A stretch of DNA of 64,000 bases from Streptomyces longispororuber (GTDB taxonomy: Bacteria; Actinomycetota; Actinomycetes; Streptomycetales; Streptomycetaceae): positions 23,794 through 87,793 of the forward strand of contig NZ_BNBT01000015.1 in the NCBI RefSeq assembly GCF_014656095.1, written 5' to 3'. A program made the translations under genes and the position numbers. Shown here one piece after another: positions 16,552-28,800 of the stretch. Numbering within the stretch: position 1 is the first letter of the stretch; every line of letters begins with the position of its first letter. The notes beneath the pieces are model-generated. The model did not search any database and was not told the DNA's origin. It worked only from the letters and a program-made list of their open reading frames with translations.

Positions 16552-19500
16552 CGTTCTCCCGCCGCGGTCCGCGGGCCGTCGAGGCGGGCGAGTTCCGCGG
16601 CGAGGACGGCGCCGATCCGCGCGATCGGCTCCGGCCGGGTGATCTCGCCGTGGGCGCAGGCGAGTTCGTGCACGTCGATCCGTCCTGTCACGTGGTGCCG
16701 CCAGGCCTCCGGCGTGGGCGCGTCCTGCGGCCTGCCCTCGGTGGCGGAGAAGAAGACCATGTCTCCCCGGTACAGGCGGGGCTTCAGCTCTCCGTAGATC
16801 CGGTCGTTGTCCGCGAACACCCGGGCCAGGGCGGCGGTCTCCGGCCGCGTCAGCCGTTCGAGCGCGCTGCCCGGCCGGCGGAGGGCCCGCTCGTAGGCGT
16901 CGGGGCCGAGCGGTCCCGCGCCGCACGCGGCCGGGTCGTACCCCAGGGACTCCAGGAGCTCGGCGTAGGCCTCGGGACTTCCTTCGGCGAGGGGCCGGTG
17001 GCCGGGTACCGCGGCGGGCGGGTAGCCGTCGAGCAGGGCGAGCAGGTCGACCTGGGCCCCCGCGGCCTGTAGCTCGGTGGCCATCAGGTGGGCGATGACG
17101 GCGCCGAAGGACCATCCGATCAGCCGGTAGGGCCCCTCGGGCTGGACGGACCTGACCTGTTCCACGTAGTCCTCGACCATGTCCCGCCAGGGCCGGCCGG
17201 TCGCCGCCGCGTCGGTGAGGCCCCGCGCCTGGAGGCCGTACACGGGGTGGCCGGCGTCGAGGTGGCCGAGCAGGCCCGCGTAGCCCCAGCCGATGCCGGC
17301 GGCCGGGTGCACGCAGAAGACGGCGGGCCGGTCGGCTCCCGTCCGCAGCGGGAGCAGCGGCGCCAGCGGGTCGTGCCGTGCGCCGGCGGCCTGCCGGACC
17401 GCCAGGTCGGCCGCGGTGGGCGCCTGGAACAGGTCCAGGACGGTGAGTTCGCCGCCCAGCACCGCCCGCACCCGGGCGAGCAGCCTGGTGGCGAGCAGGG
17501 AGTGGCCGCCCAGGTCGAAGAAGCTCTCCTCGGCGCCGACCCGGCCCAGCCCGAGCACCTCCGCGAACAGGGCGCAGAGGACCTCCTCGTAGGGTCCGCG
17601 CGGGCCGCGCGAGGGCGGGCGGTGCGCGAGGTCGGGGGGCGGCAGCGCGCTCCGGTCGAGCTTTCCGTTGGGCGTCATCGGCAGGTGTTCCACCACCTGG
17701 AGGAACGACGGGACCATGTGGTCGGGCAGGGCCGTGGCCAGGCGCCTGCGCAGGTCGCGCGGGTCGGGCGCCCGGTCCGTCGCGGGCTGCACATAGCCCA
17801 CGAGGCGCTTGTCGCCCCCGGCGGCCTCGTGCACGGCCACGGCGGCCCGCGCCACCTCCGGGCAGCGGGCGAGCGCGGTCTCCACCTCGCCGAGTTCGAT
17901 CCTGAAGCCCCGCACCTTGACCTGGTCGTCGATGCGGCCCAGGTAGTCCAGCCTGCCCCGGTGGTCCCGGCGGACCAGGTCACCGGTGCGGTACATGCGG
18001 CTCCCCGCCTCCCCGGGCGCGGCGAAGGGGCAGGCGACGAAGCGTTCGGCGGTGGCGTCCGGACGGCTCACGTAGCCGCGGGCCAGGCCGGGCCCGGTCA
18101 CGTACAGCTCGCCCGGGACGCCGGGCGGGACGGGGCGCAGCCGCTCGTCGAGCACGTAGGCCCTGGTGTTGCCGATCGGCGTGCCGATCAGCGGGTGCGG
18201 GCTGTCCGCGGCGTCCCACCACAGCGCGTCCAGGGTGCACTCGGTGGGGCCGTAGAGGTTGAGGCAGCGTGTGCCGGTCGCCTCCCGGACGCGGGTCCAC
18301 AGCGTTTGCCCGGCGCCTTCGCCGCCGAGCAGCAGCACCGGCGGCACGTGGGGCCCGGACAGCAGGCCCGCGTCGAGCAGGTGCTCCGCGTAGGTGGGGG
18401 TGACGTCCAGGACGTCGATCCCGGCGGTGTGGACGTAGGCGGTCAGGGCGTCGGCGTCGCGCCGCACGTCGTCGCGGATGACGTGGAGTTCGTGTCCGGC
18501 CAGCATCCAGAACAGCGCCTCCCACGACGTGTCGAACGACAGCGAGGCGGTGACGGCGGACCGCAGCCGTCGGCCCGCGGTGGCCTCGGTGCGCGCGATC
18601 AGCCCGTCGCGGTGGAAGGCGTACAGGTTGCTCAGCGCGGAGTGCGGGGTCAGCACGCCCTTGGGGCGGCCGGTGGAGCCGGAGGTGTAGATGACGTACG
18701 CCGCACTGGACGGCAGGACGCGGCGGTTCGGGGCGGCGGCGGGACCGGTCGGTGCCGCGAGCCGGTCGACGAGTACCGCGGGCAGCGTGCCGAAGTCGTG
18801 CACGGCCGCGGTCGTGGTGTCCGTGACGACCACGACGGGGGCGGCGTCCCGCAGCATGTGCCCGATCCGGTCCGGTGGGTAGGCGAGGTCGAGGTGCAGA
18901 TACGCCGCGCCGGTCTTGAGGACCGCCAGCATCGCCACGACGGACTCGGCCGAGCGGGGCAGGGCGAGGCCGACGAGGCGCTCCGTCGTGGCGCCCGCGG
19001 CGCGCAGGTGGTGCGCGAGGAGGCCGGCGCGGTCGTCGAGCTCGGCGAAGGTGAGGCGCGTGTCCCCGCACACCAGTGCGGTCGCCTCGGGCGTGCGCGC
19101 GGCCTGCGCCTCGAACACCTCCGTCACGGTGGCCCGCGCCGCGGGCCTGTCGGTGTCGTTCCACGCGACGAGGACCTGGTGGCGGTGTTCGGCGGAGAGC
19201 GGGTCGGCCTCGCCGACGGGGCGGTGCGGGGCCGACACGAGCTGCCCCAGGAGGCGGGGCAGGGCGTCGGCGATCAGGTCGGCGGTGGCCCGGTCGAACA
19301 GGCTGGTGGCGTACTCCAGGGCGCCGTCGATGCCCGCGGCCTCGCCGTCGGGCGTGTAGTGCTCGCGGAAGTCCGCGGACAGGTCGAACTTCGCGACCTT
19401 CCCGTCCAGGTGCTCCTCGGCGCAGGTCAGGCCCGGCAGCGACAGCGTCGCCTCCTGTGCCCGGGACAGGGTCAGCATGACCTGGAAGAGCGGGTGGCGG

Positions 19501-20519
19501 GCCAGGGACCGCTCCGGGTTCAGGTCCTCGACCAGCCGCTCGAAGGGCACGTCCTGGTGGTCGAAGGCGGCGAGGTCCGCGTCCCGCAGGCGGTGCAGCA
19601 GCTCGCTGAAGGTGGGGTCCCCGGACACGTCGCTGCGCAGCACCAGCGTGTTCACGAAGAAGCCGACCACGTCCTCCAGCGCCTCGTCCAGGCGCCCGGC
19701 CACCGCGGTGCCGATCGGGATGTCCGTGCCGGCTCCGAGGCGGGACAGCAGGACGGCGAGGCCGGCCTGGAGGACCATGAACGTGGTGCACCCGTGGTCG
19801 GCGGCGACCGCGAGCAGGCGGCGGTGCAGGTCGCCGTCGAGCTTCAGCGGGACCCCGGCACCGCGGTGGTCGGCCACCGCGGGGCGCGGGCGGTCGTACG
19901 GCAGGTCCAGCTCGGCGGGCAGCCCGGCGAGGCGCTCCCGCCAGAAGGCGAGCTGCGTCGCGAGCAGGCTCGCCGGATCGTCCTGGTCGCCCAGGAGTTC
20001 GCGCTGCCACACCGCGTAGTCGGGGTAGGTGACGGGCAGGGGCGTCCACCGCGGCGCCCGCCCCGCGGCGCGGGCCGCGTAGGCGGTGGCCAGGTCGTCG
20101 AGCAGCGGCTGCCAGGACCACTCGTCGCAGGCGATGTGGTGGAGCACCAGCGCGAGGACGTGCTCGCGGGGGGCCGTGGCGAAGACCGTCGCCCGGACGG
20201 GGAGTTCCGTCGTCAGGTCGAAGCCGCGGTCGACGGTGGCGGCGAGCGCCTCGGCGAGCGGGGCTCCCTCCGCGCACGCGACCACGTCGAGTGCGGGCCG
20301 CCGGTCGAGCCGCCGCGGTACGGGTTCGCCGTCGACGGCCGGGTACACGGTGCGCAGTACGTGGTGCCGGTCGGCCAGGTCGGCGAGCGCCGCGGCCAGG
20401 GCGGCGTGGTCCAGGTCGCCTCGCGCCCGGAGCACGAGCGAGCAGTTGTAGACCGCCGACCGGCCGTCCACGCGGTTCAGGAACCACAGCCTCCGCTGGG
20501 CGTAGGACACGGGGGACAC
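16548..20519 (-). CDS. NRPS terminal module, C-A-PCP-TE
   Basis: 1323 aa from a GTG start (GGAG upstream). C domain (about 1-430) is LCL-type by [13 protein letters not shown], with HHIACDE in place of the usual HHxxxDG. A domain (about 455-960) has [30 protein letters not shown] and NGKLDR; its pocket reads about D-T-E-D-L-G-L-L-D-K, suggesting a polar, probably basic substrate. PCP (about 975-1045) has [10 protein letters not shown]. The thioesterase (about 1060-1323) has GWSFG as nucleophile, LLDGYPP for the acidic residue and CAHGEIT for the His. It should add the last residue and release the peptide by hydrolysis or cyclisation. Confidence 0.93.
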   Translation of the reverse strand: MSPVSYAQRRLWFLNRVDGRSAVYNCSLVLRARGDLDHAALAAALADLADRHHVLRTVYPAVDGEPVPRRLDRRPALDVVACAEGAPLAEALAATVDRGFDLTTELPVRATVFATAPREHVLALVLHHIACDEWSWQPLLDDLATAYAARAAGRAPRWTPLPVTYPDYAVWQRELLGDQDDPASLLATQLAFWRERLAGLPAELDLPYDRPRPAVADHRGAGVPLKLDGDLHRRLLAVAADHGCTTFMVLQAGLAVLLSRLGAGTDIPIGTAVAGRLDEALEDVVGFFVNTLVLRSDVSGDPTFSELLHRLRDADLAAFDHQDVPFERLVEDLNPERSLARHPLFQVMLTLSRAQEATLSLPGLTCAEEHLDGKVAKFDLSADFREHYTPDGEAAGIDGALEYATSLFDRATADLIADALPRLLGQLVSAPHRPVGEADPLSAEHRHQVLVAWNDTDRPAARATVTEVFEAQAARTPEATALVCGDTRLTFAELDDRAGLLAHHLRAAGATTERLVGLALPRSAESVVAMLAVLKTGAAYLHLDLAYPPDRIGHMLRDAAPVVVVTDTTTAAVHDFGTLPAVLVDRLAAPTGPAAAPNRRVLPSSAAYVIYTSGSTGRPKGVLTPHSALSNLYAFHRDGLIARTEATAGRRLRSAVTASLSFDTSWEALFWMLAGHELHVIRDDVRRDADALTAYVHTAGIDVLDVTPTYAEHLLDAGLLSGPHVPPVLLLGGEGAGQTLWTRVREATGTRCLNLYGPTECTLDALWWDAADSPHPLIGTPIGNTRAYVLDERLRPVPPGVPGELYVTGPGLARGYVSRPDATAERFVACPFAAPGEAGSRMYRTGDLVRRDHRGRLDYLGRIDDQVKVRGFRIELGEVETALARCPEVARAAVAVHEAAGGDKRLVGYVQPATDRAPDPRDLRRRLATALPDHMVPSFLQVVEHLPMTPNGKLDRSALPPPDLAHRPPSRGPRGPYEEVLCALFAEVLGLGRVGAEESFFDLGGHSLLATRLLARVRAVLGGELTVLDLFQAPTAADLAVRQAAGARHDPLAPLLPLRTGADRPAVFCVHPAAGIGWGYAGLLGHLDAGHPVYGLQARGLTDAAATGRPWRDMVEDYVEQVRSVQPEGPYRLIGWSFGAVIAHLMATELQAAGAQVDLLALLDGYPPAAVPGHRPLAEGSPEAYAELLESLGYDPAACGAGPLGPDAYERALRRPGSALERLTRPETAALARVFADNDRIYGELKPRLYRGDMVFFSATEGRPQDAPTPEAWRHHVTGRIDVHELACAHGEITRPEPIARIGAVLAAELARLDGPRTAAGER

Positions 20520-20529
20520 GGGTCACTCC

Positions 20530-21300
20530 TCAGGGGGCAGAGCCGGATGCGGCGGGGCGGGCGGGACGGATGCGGCTCGGCAGGGTCCGCCAGGTCTCCG
20601 GGGTGTAGAAGTGGCCGCCGCCGAGCACGTCGTGCCGGTACGGGCCGGAGGTCAGGCCGCTCCACCGGGCGCCGGCGTCGGCGCCGATCAGCGGGTCGTC
20701 GGCGCCGGAGAACACCTGGAGCGGCACGCTCACCGCGGCGCCGGCGTAGGCGAAGGTGTCCCGGACGGCGATGTCGGCCCGCATCAGCTCGAGGGCGAGC
20801 TCGGTGAGGTCGTCGTCGTCGCGGACGTGCGGGGGCAGCAGGCCGTAGGTGCCCATCCAGTCGAGGATGCGGTCGTCGTCGTCCTGGAGGGCGGGGAAGC
20901 GTTCGGCGTCGGTCAGGCCCCGGTCGGGGGCGTTGCAGGAGGACAGGACGAGCGCGTCCGGCCCCGGCGCCCCGGCCCGCTCCAGGCGGGCGGCCACGTC
21001 GAAGGCCAGCCAGCCGCTCATGCTGTGGCCGAAGAGGACGTACGGGCCGAGGCCGGCGGCGGCCAGCGCGCGGGTGACGCCGTCGGCCAGCTCGTCCCAG
21101 TCCCGGGCGAAGGGCTCGGTGAACCGCCCCTCCCTGCCGGGGTAGCAGAGCACGACCAGGTCCGTCCCGGCGGGCATGCTCGTGGTCCAGGGCCGGTACG
21201 CGGCCGTGCCGCCGCCGAAGAAGCTCAGGCCGACCAGCGTGCGCCCGGCGTCCGGCGCCCGGTGCAGGGGCACCACCGTGGTGTCGCGTACGCCGTTCAC
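20530..21300 (-). CDS. Type II thioesterase
   Basis: About 256 aa with an alpha/beta-hydrolase fold. SFFGGGTAAYRPW supplies the oxyanion region, GHSMSG the nucleophile Ser, and GGGHFYTP the His. Type II thioesterases clear misprimed carrier proteins and so edit the NRPS line. The GTG at 21300 is chosen because homology begins there. A 20-codon frame from ATG 21359 ends in a TGA overlapping this GTG, so translation may be coupled through a short leader. It lies 10 bases before the terminal NRPS gene. Confidence 0.88.
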   Translation of the reverse strand: MNGVRDTTVVPLHRAPDAGRTLVGLSFFGGGTAAYRPWTTSMPAGTDLVVLCYPGREGRFTEPFARDWDELADGVTRALAAAGLGPYVLFGHSMSGWLAFDVAARLERAGAPGPDALVLSSCNAPDRGLTDAERFPALQDDDDRILDWMGTYGLLPPHVRDDDDLTELALELMRADIAVRDTFAYAGAAVSVPLQVFSGADDPLIGADAGARWSGLTSGPYRHDVLGGGHFYTPETWRTLPSRIRPARPAASGSAP

Positions 21301-21362
21301 CGGGACGCCCCGGCGGGTATCGGCCCGGCGCCGGGGGCGAGGGTCGTGTGCGCCGCCATCGG

Positions 21363-21575
21363 TCAGGCCCCGTTCATCGCGGCCACGAGGCTCGCGGGCC
21401 GCATGTCCGTCCAGTGCTCCTCGACGTAGTCCAGGCACGCGGTGCGCGTGTCCGCTCCGAACGCGGTGGACCAGCCGGCGGGCACGTCGATGGCCGCGGG
21501 CCACAGGGAGTGCTGGCGCTCCGCGTTGACCAGGACGAGGTAGGAGCCGTTGTCGTCGTCGAACGGGTTGTGCAC
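21363..21575 (-). CDS. MbtH-like NRPS chaperone
   Basis: 70 aa with the full MbtH signature: [15 protein letters not shown], then [11 protein letters not shown] (N-x-E-x-Q-x-S-L-W-P), PAGW and a terminal W-T-D-M-R-P. MbtH proteins bind A domains and are often needed for their folding or activity. It is the only MbtH-like gene seen here, so it may serve all five A domains of the cluster. It starts with GTG after an AAGGA site. Confidence 0.93.
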   Translation of the reverse strand: MHNPFDDDNGSYLVLVNAERQHSLWPAAIDVPAGWSTAFGADTRTACLDYVEEHWTDMRPASLVAAMNGA

Positions 21576-21648
21576 GGGAGGGTCCTTTCGAGGGGGCCGG
21601 GCCTCGGGGGCGGCCCGGTGCGGTGTGTCACGAGGTCGGAAGGGGGTG

Positions 21649-21755
21649 GGGTCGGTACGTAGGGGGGCGGGGTCGGTACGTGAGCGGGCGGGGTCGGTAC
21701 GTAAGAGGGTGCGGTCGGTACGTGAGCGGGTGGGGTCGGTACGTACGGCGGCCGG
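21649..21755. repeat. 21-nt tandem repeat between MbtH and regulator genes
   Basis: Five imperfect copies of a roughly 21-base unit built on GGTCGGTACGTGAGCGGG, in the spacer downstream of the regulator stop and upstream of the MbtH start. Every copy keeps TCGGTACGT. Confidence 0.88.
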
Positions 21756-21793
21756 AGCGGGGCGGCGCCGTCCCCGGTGGTCGGAGTCGGCGC

Positions 21794-22774
21794 TCAGAGC
21801 CAGCCGAGCCGGGCGGCCTTGACGCCGGCCTCGAAGCGGCTGCGGGCGCCGAGGCGCTCCATCAGCGCCGCCATGATGCGGCGGGCGGTGCGGTGGGAGA
21901 TGTGGAGCCGGCCCGCGGCGGCGGCGTCGGTGCACCCCTGGGCGACGAGCCGGAGCAGCGCCAGTTCGGTGCCGCTCGGGGCGTCGCCAGCCGCGGGCCG
22001 GGCGGCGCCCAGCGGGGTGGCCGACGACCAGGTCTGTTCGAACAGCACGAGCAGCGGGGCGACGAGGCCGGGGTCGGTCACGTGGAGCGCGCCCGCCGCC
22101 GGGTCGTGCGGGTCGGCGGGGACCAGGGCGATTGAGCCGTCGACCAGGGTCAGGTGCGGCAGGTCGGCCTCGCAGGCGCGGAACTGGCCCCCGTTGCCGG
22201 TCAGCCAGTGCACGTGGGCCAGCGTCGCGGCGTCGTAGGAGCCGGTGTCCGTGCCGACGGTGCGGATCGACACCGAGCGGCTCAGCAGCGCCGCGTCGTT
22301 GCGGCGCGACGCCATCAGCTCCGGTGCCGAGCGCGCGCCGCCGGGCCGGAACGTCAGCACCTCGCGGGTGGCCTCCCCGGCCAGGCGGTCCACGCGGCCC
22401 TGCACCTGGTCCCTGCCCAGGAGCCGCTCGACCTGTTCGGCCCTGCCCGACGGGCCGGAGGCCCCGGACATGAGCAGGCCGACGACCTCGGCGTGGGTCT
22501 CGGCGAGCCGCCGCTGCCGGCGCATCAGCTCCTCGTGCTGGCCGGCCAGCGACTGGCGCAGGCTGAGGACCGCGTCCACCGCGGCGAACCCGTCCGGCAC
22601 CTCGAACGAGTGCCGTACCAGGCCGAGTTCGAGCAGCCGGTCGAGGCAGGCGCGGACCAGGTCCGGCGCGAGGGCCAGCCGGTGGGCGATCGCCTCGGCG
22701 TCCGGCGCGGGCGAGGTGCGCGTCTCCCGGTACACCGCTTCTTCCGTCCGTTGCAGTCCGAACATGGTGAGCAT
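21794..22774 (-). CDS. LuxR-type regulator with TrmB-like N-terminus
   Basis: 326 aa with the same layout as the regulator at 2770-3849: N-terminal TrmB-like segment ([20 protein letters not shown]), a middle region sharing the PGG-R-x-PE-L stretch ([13 protein letters not shown]), and a C-terminal LuxR helix-turn-helix ([18 protein letters not shown]). No TTA codon was seen. It lies between the large NRPS and MbtH in the same direction, 40 bases after the NRPS stop, so it is probably co-transcribed with what it regulates. A GGAG site precedes the ATG. Confidence 0.85.
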   Translation of the reverse strand: MLTMFGLQRTEEAVYRETRTSPAPDAEAIAHRLALAPDLVRACLDRLLELGLVRHSFEVPDGFAAVDAVLSLRQSLAGQHEELMRRQRRLAETHAEVVGLLMSGASGPSGRAEQVERLLGRDQVQGRVDRLAGEATREVLTFRPGGARSAPELMASRRNDAALLSRSVSIRTVGTDTGSYDAATLAHVHWLTGNGGQFRACEADLPHLTLVDGSIALVPADPHDPAAGALHVTDPGLVAPLLVLFEQTWSSATPLGAARPAAGDAPSGTELALLRLVAQGCTDAAAAGRLHISHRTARRIMAALMERLGARSRFEAGVKAARLGWL

Positions 22775-22813
22775 GGGCTCCGTCTCCCAGGTGTGTCGGT
22801 GTACGCCCCGCGG

Positions 22814-25800
22814 TCAGCGCGCGGCTGTCGGCCGCAGCGCCGGGCGGGCGGGCCGGGCGGTCTCCAGGTACGCGGCGACCCCGGTGACGGTCGGGGCCCG
22901 GAAGAACGCGCGGACCGGCAGCTCACGACCCAGGGCCGAGCGCACCCGGGCGATGAGCTTGGTCGCCAGCAGCGAATGCCCGCCCAGGGCGAAGAAGTTG
23001 TCGTCGACGCCGACCGAGTCCAGGCCGAGCACCGCGGCGAACAGCTCGCCGAGCACCTCTTCGCGCTCCGTACGCGGTCCGGTGGCGGCCGGTGCCGCGT
23101 CCCGCGCCGGAGCTGCCGGAGTCGCCGGATCCGCCGGAGTCGCCGGAGCCGGGTGCGCGGTGGCGGCGGGGGCCGGCCGGTCCTGGACGGGGGGTACGTC
23201 GAGGTCGGCGACCGGCCGCTCCGGGTCCCGAGCGGCCTGGGTGAGCAGCCGGCGCAGGCCGTCCGCGAGCCGCTCCCCCGTCGCGGCGTCGAACAGCGCG
23301 GTCGCGTACGTGAGGGCGCCGGCCAGACCGGCCGGTGCCCCGTCCGGGTCGAGCCGCTCCTCCACGTCGACCACCAGGTCGAACTTCGCGGTGGTCGACT
23401 CCACCGGCCGCTCGGCCGCCCGCAGCCCGGGGAAGGCGGGCCCATCGGTCGCGTGCTGGAGCTGGACCATGACCTGGAACAGCGGGTGGCGGCCGGGTGA
23501 GCGCGGCGGGTTCACCGCTTCGACCAGCCGCTCGAACGGGACGTCCTGGTGCTCGTAGGCCGCGAGGGCGGTGGCCCGGACGCGGCGGAGCAGCTCCGCG
23601 AAGCTGGGGGTGCCCGAGACGTCGGTCCGCAGGACCACCGTGTTGACGAAGAACCCGACCAGGTCGTCGAGCGCGCTGTCCGAGCGGCCCGCCACCGGGG
23701 TGCCGATCGGGATGTCGGTCCCCGCGCCCAGCCTGCTGAGCAGCGCGGCGCAGCCGGCCTGGACCACCATGAACAGGGTGCAGTGGTGCTCCTTGGCGAG
23801 CGCGAGCAGGTCGCGGTGGAGGGCGGGGCCCCACTCCACGGCCACCGACCCTCCCGCGGCGTCGGCGACGTCGGGCCGGGGCCGGTCCGTGGGCAGGGCC
23901 AGTTCCACCGGCAGGCCGTCCAGTGCGGCCCGCCAGTGGCCGAGCTGGCGGGACAGCAGGCTGCCCGGGTCGTCCTCGTCGCCGAGGAGGTCCCGCTGCC
24001 ACAGCGCGTAGTCGGCGTACTGCACCGGCAGGGCGCCCCACCGGGGGGCCTCGCACCGTGTGCGGGCGGCGTAGGCGGTGGAGAGGTCGCGCAGCAGCGG
24101 TCCGAGCGACCAGCCGTCGCAGACGATGTGGTGGAACACGAGCAGCAGGAGGTGGTCCTGCGGGCCCGTCGTGAACAGATGCGCCTTCAGGGGTGGTTGG
24201 GCGGCCAGGTCGAAGCGGTGGTCCGCGGCGGCGCGCACCGCCGCCTCGACGTCGGCCTCGGGCACCTCGCGGCGCACCAGCTCCGGCCGGGCCTGTCCCG
24301 GTGCGAGCACCGACTGCACCGGCCCGTCGCCCTGCTCGACGAAGACCGTCCGCAGGCTCTCGTGCCGGTCACTGACGTCGGCCAGGGCCCGCGCGAGGGC
24401 CTCCCGGTCCAGCGGCCCGGTCAGCCGCAGGGCGACGGGCAGGTTGTAGCTGGTGCCCGTCTCCTCCCACTGGTTGAGGAACCACAGCCGCTGCTGGGCG
24501 TGGGACAGCGGCAGGGCGTCGGGGCGGTCTGCCGCCCGGAGCGCGGGCCGGGCGGGCAGCATGTCGTCGAGGCTCTCCGCGAGGCCGGCCACGGTCGGGG
24601 TGGCGAACAGCAGCCGGACCGGCAGCTCCACGCCGAGGACGGAGCGCGCCTTGCCGCTCAGCCGCACCGCCAGCAGGGAGTGGCCGCCGAGGTCGAAGAA
24701 CCCGTCGTCGATGCCCACCGTCTCGCGGCCGAGCACGTCAGCGAACAGCCCGCACAGGAGTTCCTCGCGCGGGTCGCGCGGCGCGCGCCGGGTGCCGGTG
24801 GGGTACGTCGGCCGCGGCAGCGCGGCGCTGTCCACCTTGCCGTTGGGTGTCAGCGGCAGTTCGTCGATGACGACGACCGCGGCGGGCACCATGTGGTCCG
24901 GCAGGTGCTGCCGGGCGAAGTCGCGCAGGCGCCGCGCGTCGAGTGCGGTGTCCCGCGCGAGCACGTACCCGACGAGGCGCTTGTCCCCGGGGTGGTCCTC
25001 GCGGAGCACCGCCACCGCGTGGGCGACGCCCTCGTGGCGGGCCAGGGTCGCCTCGACCTCGCCGAGTTCGACCCGGAAGCCGCGGATCTTGACCTGGTCG
25101 TCGGCGCGGCCGAGGAACTCCAGCGCGCCGTCGCCGGTCCACCGCACCAGGTCACCCGTGCGGTACATGCGCCGGCCCGGGGCGAACGGGTGCGCCACGA
25201 ACCGCTCCGCGGTCAGGCCGGGACGGTTGACGTAGCCGCGCGCCACCTGGGCGCCCGCGACGTACAGTTCGCCGACCACGCGCGGCGGGACGGGCCGCAG
25301 TCCCTCGTCGAGCACGAAGGCGTCCACCCCGGCGATCGGGCGGCCGATGAGGGGCCGGTCGCTCTCGTCGGACGACCAGAAGCACGTGTCGACCGTGGTC
25401 TCGGTCTGCCCGTAGATGTTGTAGACCGTGACGCCCTCGGTCTCCCGGAGGCGTGCCCACAGCTTCTCGCCCACCGTCTCCGCGCCGGTCATCACCACCG
25501 CGGGCGGTGTCCGGGCCGGGTCGAGCATCCCCTGCCGGATCAGCTCCTCGGCGTAGCTGGGCATCACGTCCAGGGCGTCGATGCCGCACCGGTCCAGGTA
25601 CCGGGCCATGGCGGCGGGGTCGCGGCGGGTGTCGTCGCCGATCAGGTGCAGCTCGTGGCCCACGGCCTGCCACAGCAGGCCGACGACGGAGGTGTCGAAG
25701 GAGAGGGACGCCGTCAGGGCCATCCGGCAGCGCCGGGAGCCGCGGTTCCGCTCGGCGGTCGCGATGACCTCCGTACGGTAGAACGCCAGCAGGTTGGCGA

Positions 25801-28800
25801 GCCCGCCGTGGGTCACCACCACGCCCTTGGGGCGGCCGGTGGACCCCGAGGTGTACACGACGTAGGCAGGGTGGTCCGCGGCGACAGGTGTCCTCGGTTC
25901 CGCCGACGGCTCGTCGTCGGGCGCGGGGGCGTCGACGAGCACCGGGTCGCGGGCGGGCAGCGACGGGGCGGACGCGCTGTCGGTGACGACCAGGGCGGCG
26001 CCGGAGTCCTCCAGGAGATAGGCGATCCGCGGAGCCGGGTACGCCGTGTCGACGAACAGGAACGCGGCGCCCGACTTCAGCACGGCCAGCAGCGCGACCA
26101 CCAGGTCCGTGGACCGGGGCAGGGCCACCGCCACCACCCGGTCGGGGCCCGCGCCCCGGTGCGCGAGGCGACGGGCGAGGCGGGTGGCGCGCGCGTCGAG
26201 TTCGGCGTAGGTCAGCGCGGTGTCCTCGAAGACCAGCGCGGTCGCGTCCGGCGTACGGGCGGCCTGTGCCTGGAACGCGTGGGGCAGGAACGGGGACGGC
26301 TGCGCGGGCGCGGGGGCCCCGGGCAGGAGGCGTTGCCGCTCCTCGGCCGAGAGCACGTCGACGGCGCTGATCGGCCGGTCCGGGGCGGCGAGCACCTGTT
26401 CCAGGAGTCGCCGCAGGCGTGCCACGAGCTGTTCGGCGGTGGCCCGGTCGAACAGCTCGTCGGCGTATTCCAGGTAGCCGGTGAGGCCGGCCGGCGCGCC
26501 CTGCGCGTCGCGTTCGTCGACCAGTTCAAGACTGAGGTCGAACTTGGCGACGTCCCAGTCCACCGGGGCCCGCTCGGCCACCAGGCCGGCGAAGTCCGGG
26601 GCGGTGGTGTCGGCGTGCTGCACCTGGACCATGACCTGGAACAGGGGGGTGCGGGACAGCGACCGCTCGGGCCGCACCTCCTCGACGAGGCGCTCGAACG
26701 GGACGTCCTGGTGGGCGAACGCCTCCAAATCGGTCTCCCGGACCCGCCGCAGCAGTTCGGCGAAGGCGGGGTCGCCCGCGGTGTCGGTGCGCAGCACCAG
26801 GGTGTTGACGAAGAACCCGACCAGGTCGTCGAGCGCGCTGTCCGTCCGGCCCGCCACCGGGGTGCCGAAGGGGATGTCGGTGCCCGCGCCCATCCGGGTC
26901 AGCAGCGCCGCGAAGCCCGCCTGCACCACCATGAACAGCGTGCAGCCGGCGGACCTGGCGAGGTCGAGCAGCCCGGTGTGCAGCTCCGGTCCCCAGTCGA
27001 CGGCCACGGTTCCGCCGGAGTGTGCCGCCACCGCGGGGCGCGGCCGGTCCACCGGCAGCGTCAGCTCCGCGGGCAGACCGGCCAGTCGCCCGCGCCAGTA
27101 GTCCAGTTGGCGGCTGAGCGGGCTCGCCGGGTCCGCCGCGTCGCCGAGCAGCTCGGCCTGCCACAGCGTGTAGTCGGCGTAGCGCACCGGCTGCGGCGGC
27201 CAGACGGGGGCGGTCCCCTCGCGGCGGGCGCCGTACGCCACGCCCAGGTCCCCCAGCAGCGGGCGCAGGGACCAGCCGTCGGCCGCGATGTGCTGGACGA
27301 CCAGGAGCAGCACCTGCTCCTCGGGGGCGAGCCGGAACAGCGTGGCCCGCAGGGGCGCGTCCCGCGTGAGGTCGAAGCGGTGCCGGACCCGCTCGGTCAT
27401 GGCGTCGGCGAGGCCGGACGGCGCCACCTCGACGACCTCGATCCCGGGCACCGCGTCGAGCGGCACCGGGCGCGGCTCGCCGCCCTCGTCGGGGAAGACC
27501 GTGCGCAGGCTCTCGTGCCGCCGCGCGACGTCGGCGAGCGCCCGCGCCAGGGCGTCGTGGTCCACCGTCCCGGTGAGCCGGACCGCGACGGGCACGTTGT
27601 ACGTGCCTTCGCCGCGCTCCATCCGGTTCAGGAACCACAGCCGTCGCTGGGCGGACGACAGCGGCACGGGGTCCGTCCCCGCCCGGGCGGTCAGCGCCGG
27701 GCGCGCGGCGCCGGTCAGCCGGGCCAGTCCGGCCGCGGTGGGCGCGGCGAACAGGTCCCGGATCTCGAACCCCTCGCCCAGGGCCGACCGGATCCGGGAG
27801 AGCAGCCGGAGCGCGAGGAGGGAGTGCCCTCCCAGGTCGAAGAAGTCGTCGTCGATCCCCACGCGGTCCACGCCGAGCACGTCCGCGAAGAGGGAGCACA
27901 GGATCTCCTCGCGCGGGCCGCGCGGCTCCCGGGCGGCGCCCGCGGTCCGGTCGGGCTCCGGCAGGGCGGCACGGTCGAGCTTCCCGTTCACCGTCGTCGG
28001 CACGGCCTCGACGAGGACCACGGCCGCGGGGACCATGTACTCGGGCAGGCTCTCCGCGGCGAACCGGCGCAGCTCCCGCTCCGTGAGGCTCCCGGAGCGG
28101 GCCACGGCGTACGCGACCAGGCGCGGGTCGCCCGGCCGGTCCTCCCGGAGGACGACCGCGGCCTGGGCCACCTCGGGGTGGCCGGCGAGCACGGCCTCGA
28201 CCTCGCCGGGCTCCACGCGGAAGCCCCGGATCTTCACCTGCGCGTCCGCGCGGCCGACGTACTCCAGCTCCCCGTCGGCGGTCCACCGGACCAGGTCACC
28301 GGTCCGGTACATCCGCTCCCCCGCCGCGAACGGGCAGGCCACGAACCTCTCGGCGGTCAGTCCGGGCCGCCCGGTGTAGCCCCTGGCGAGCTGGACCCCG
28401 CTCAGGTGGAGCTCGCCCACCACGCCGGGGGGCACCGGCCGCAGCGCGCCGTCCAGCACGAACGCCGACACGTTGGCCAGCGGCCGGCCGATGGGCACCG
28501 TACGCCTCTCGTCGCCACGGCGGCACGCCCAGTGGGTCGCGTCGACGGCGGCTTCGGTGGGGCCGTAGAGGTTGTGCAGCTCGGTGGTGGCGAGCGTGGC
28601 GAACAGCGCGCGCTGCGTCGGCGCGGGCAGGGCCTCGCCGCTGCAGACGACCAGGCGCAGGCCCGTGCAGCGGGCCGCGGCGGGCTCCTGGAGGAAGGCG
28701 TGCAGCATGGGCGGCACGAAGTGGGTGACGGTCACCGCCTCGCGCCGGATCAGGTCGGCGAGGTAGCCGGGGTCGCGGTGTCCGCCGGGCTCCGCGACGA

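Noticed and set aside
17088..20807. A 1239-codon open frame on the plus strand across the terminal NRPS gene
   Set aside because: Same mirror effect; no domain motifs on that strand.
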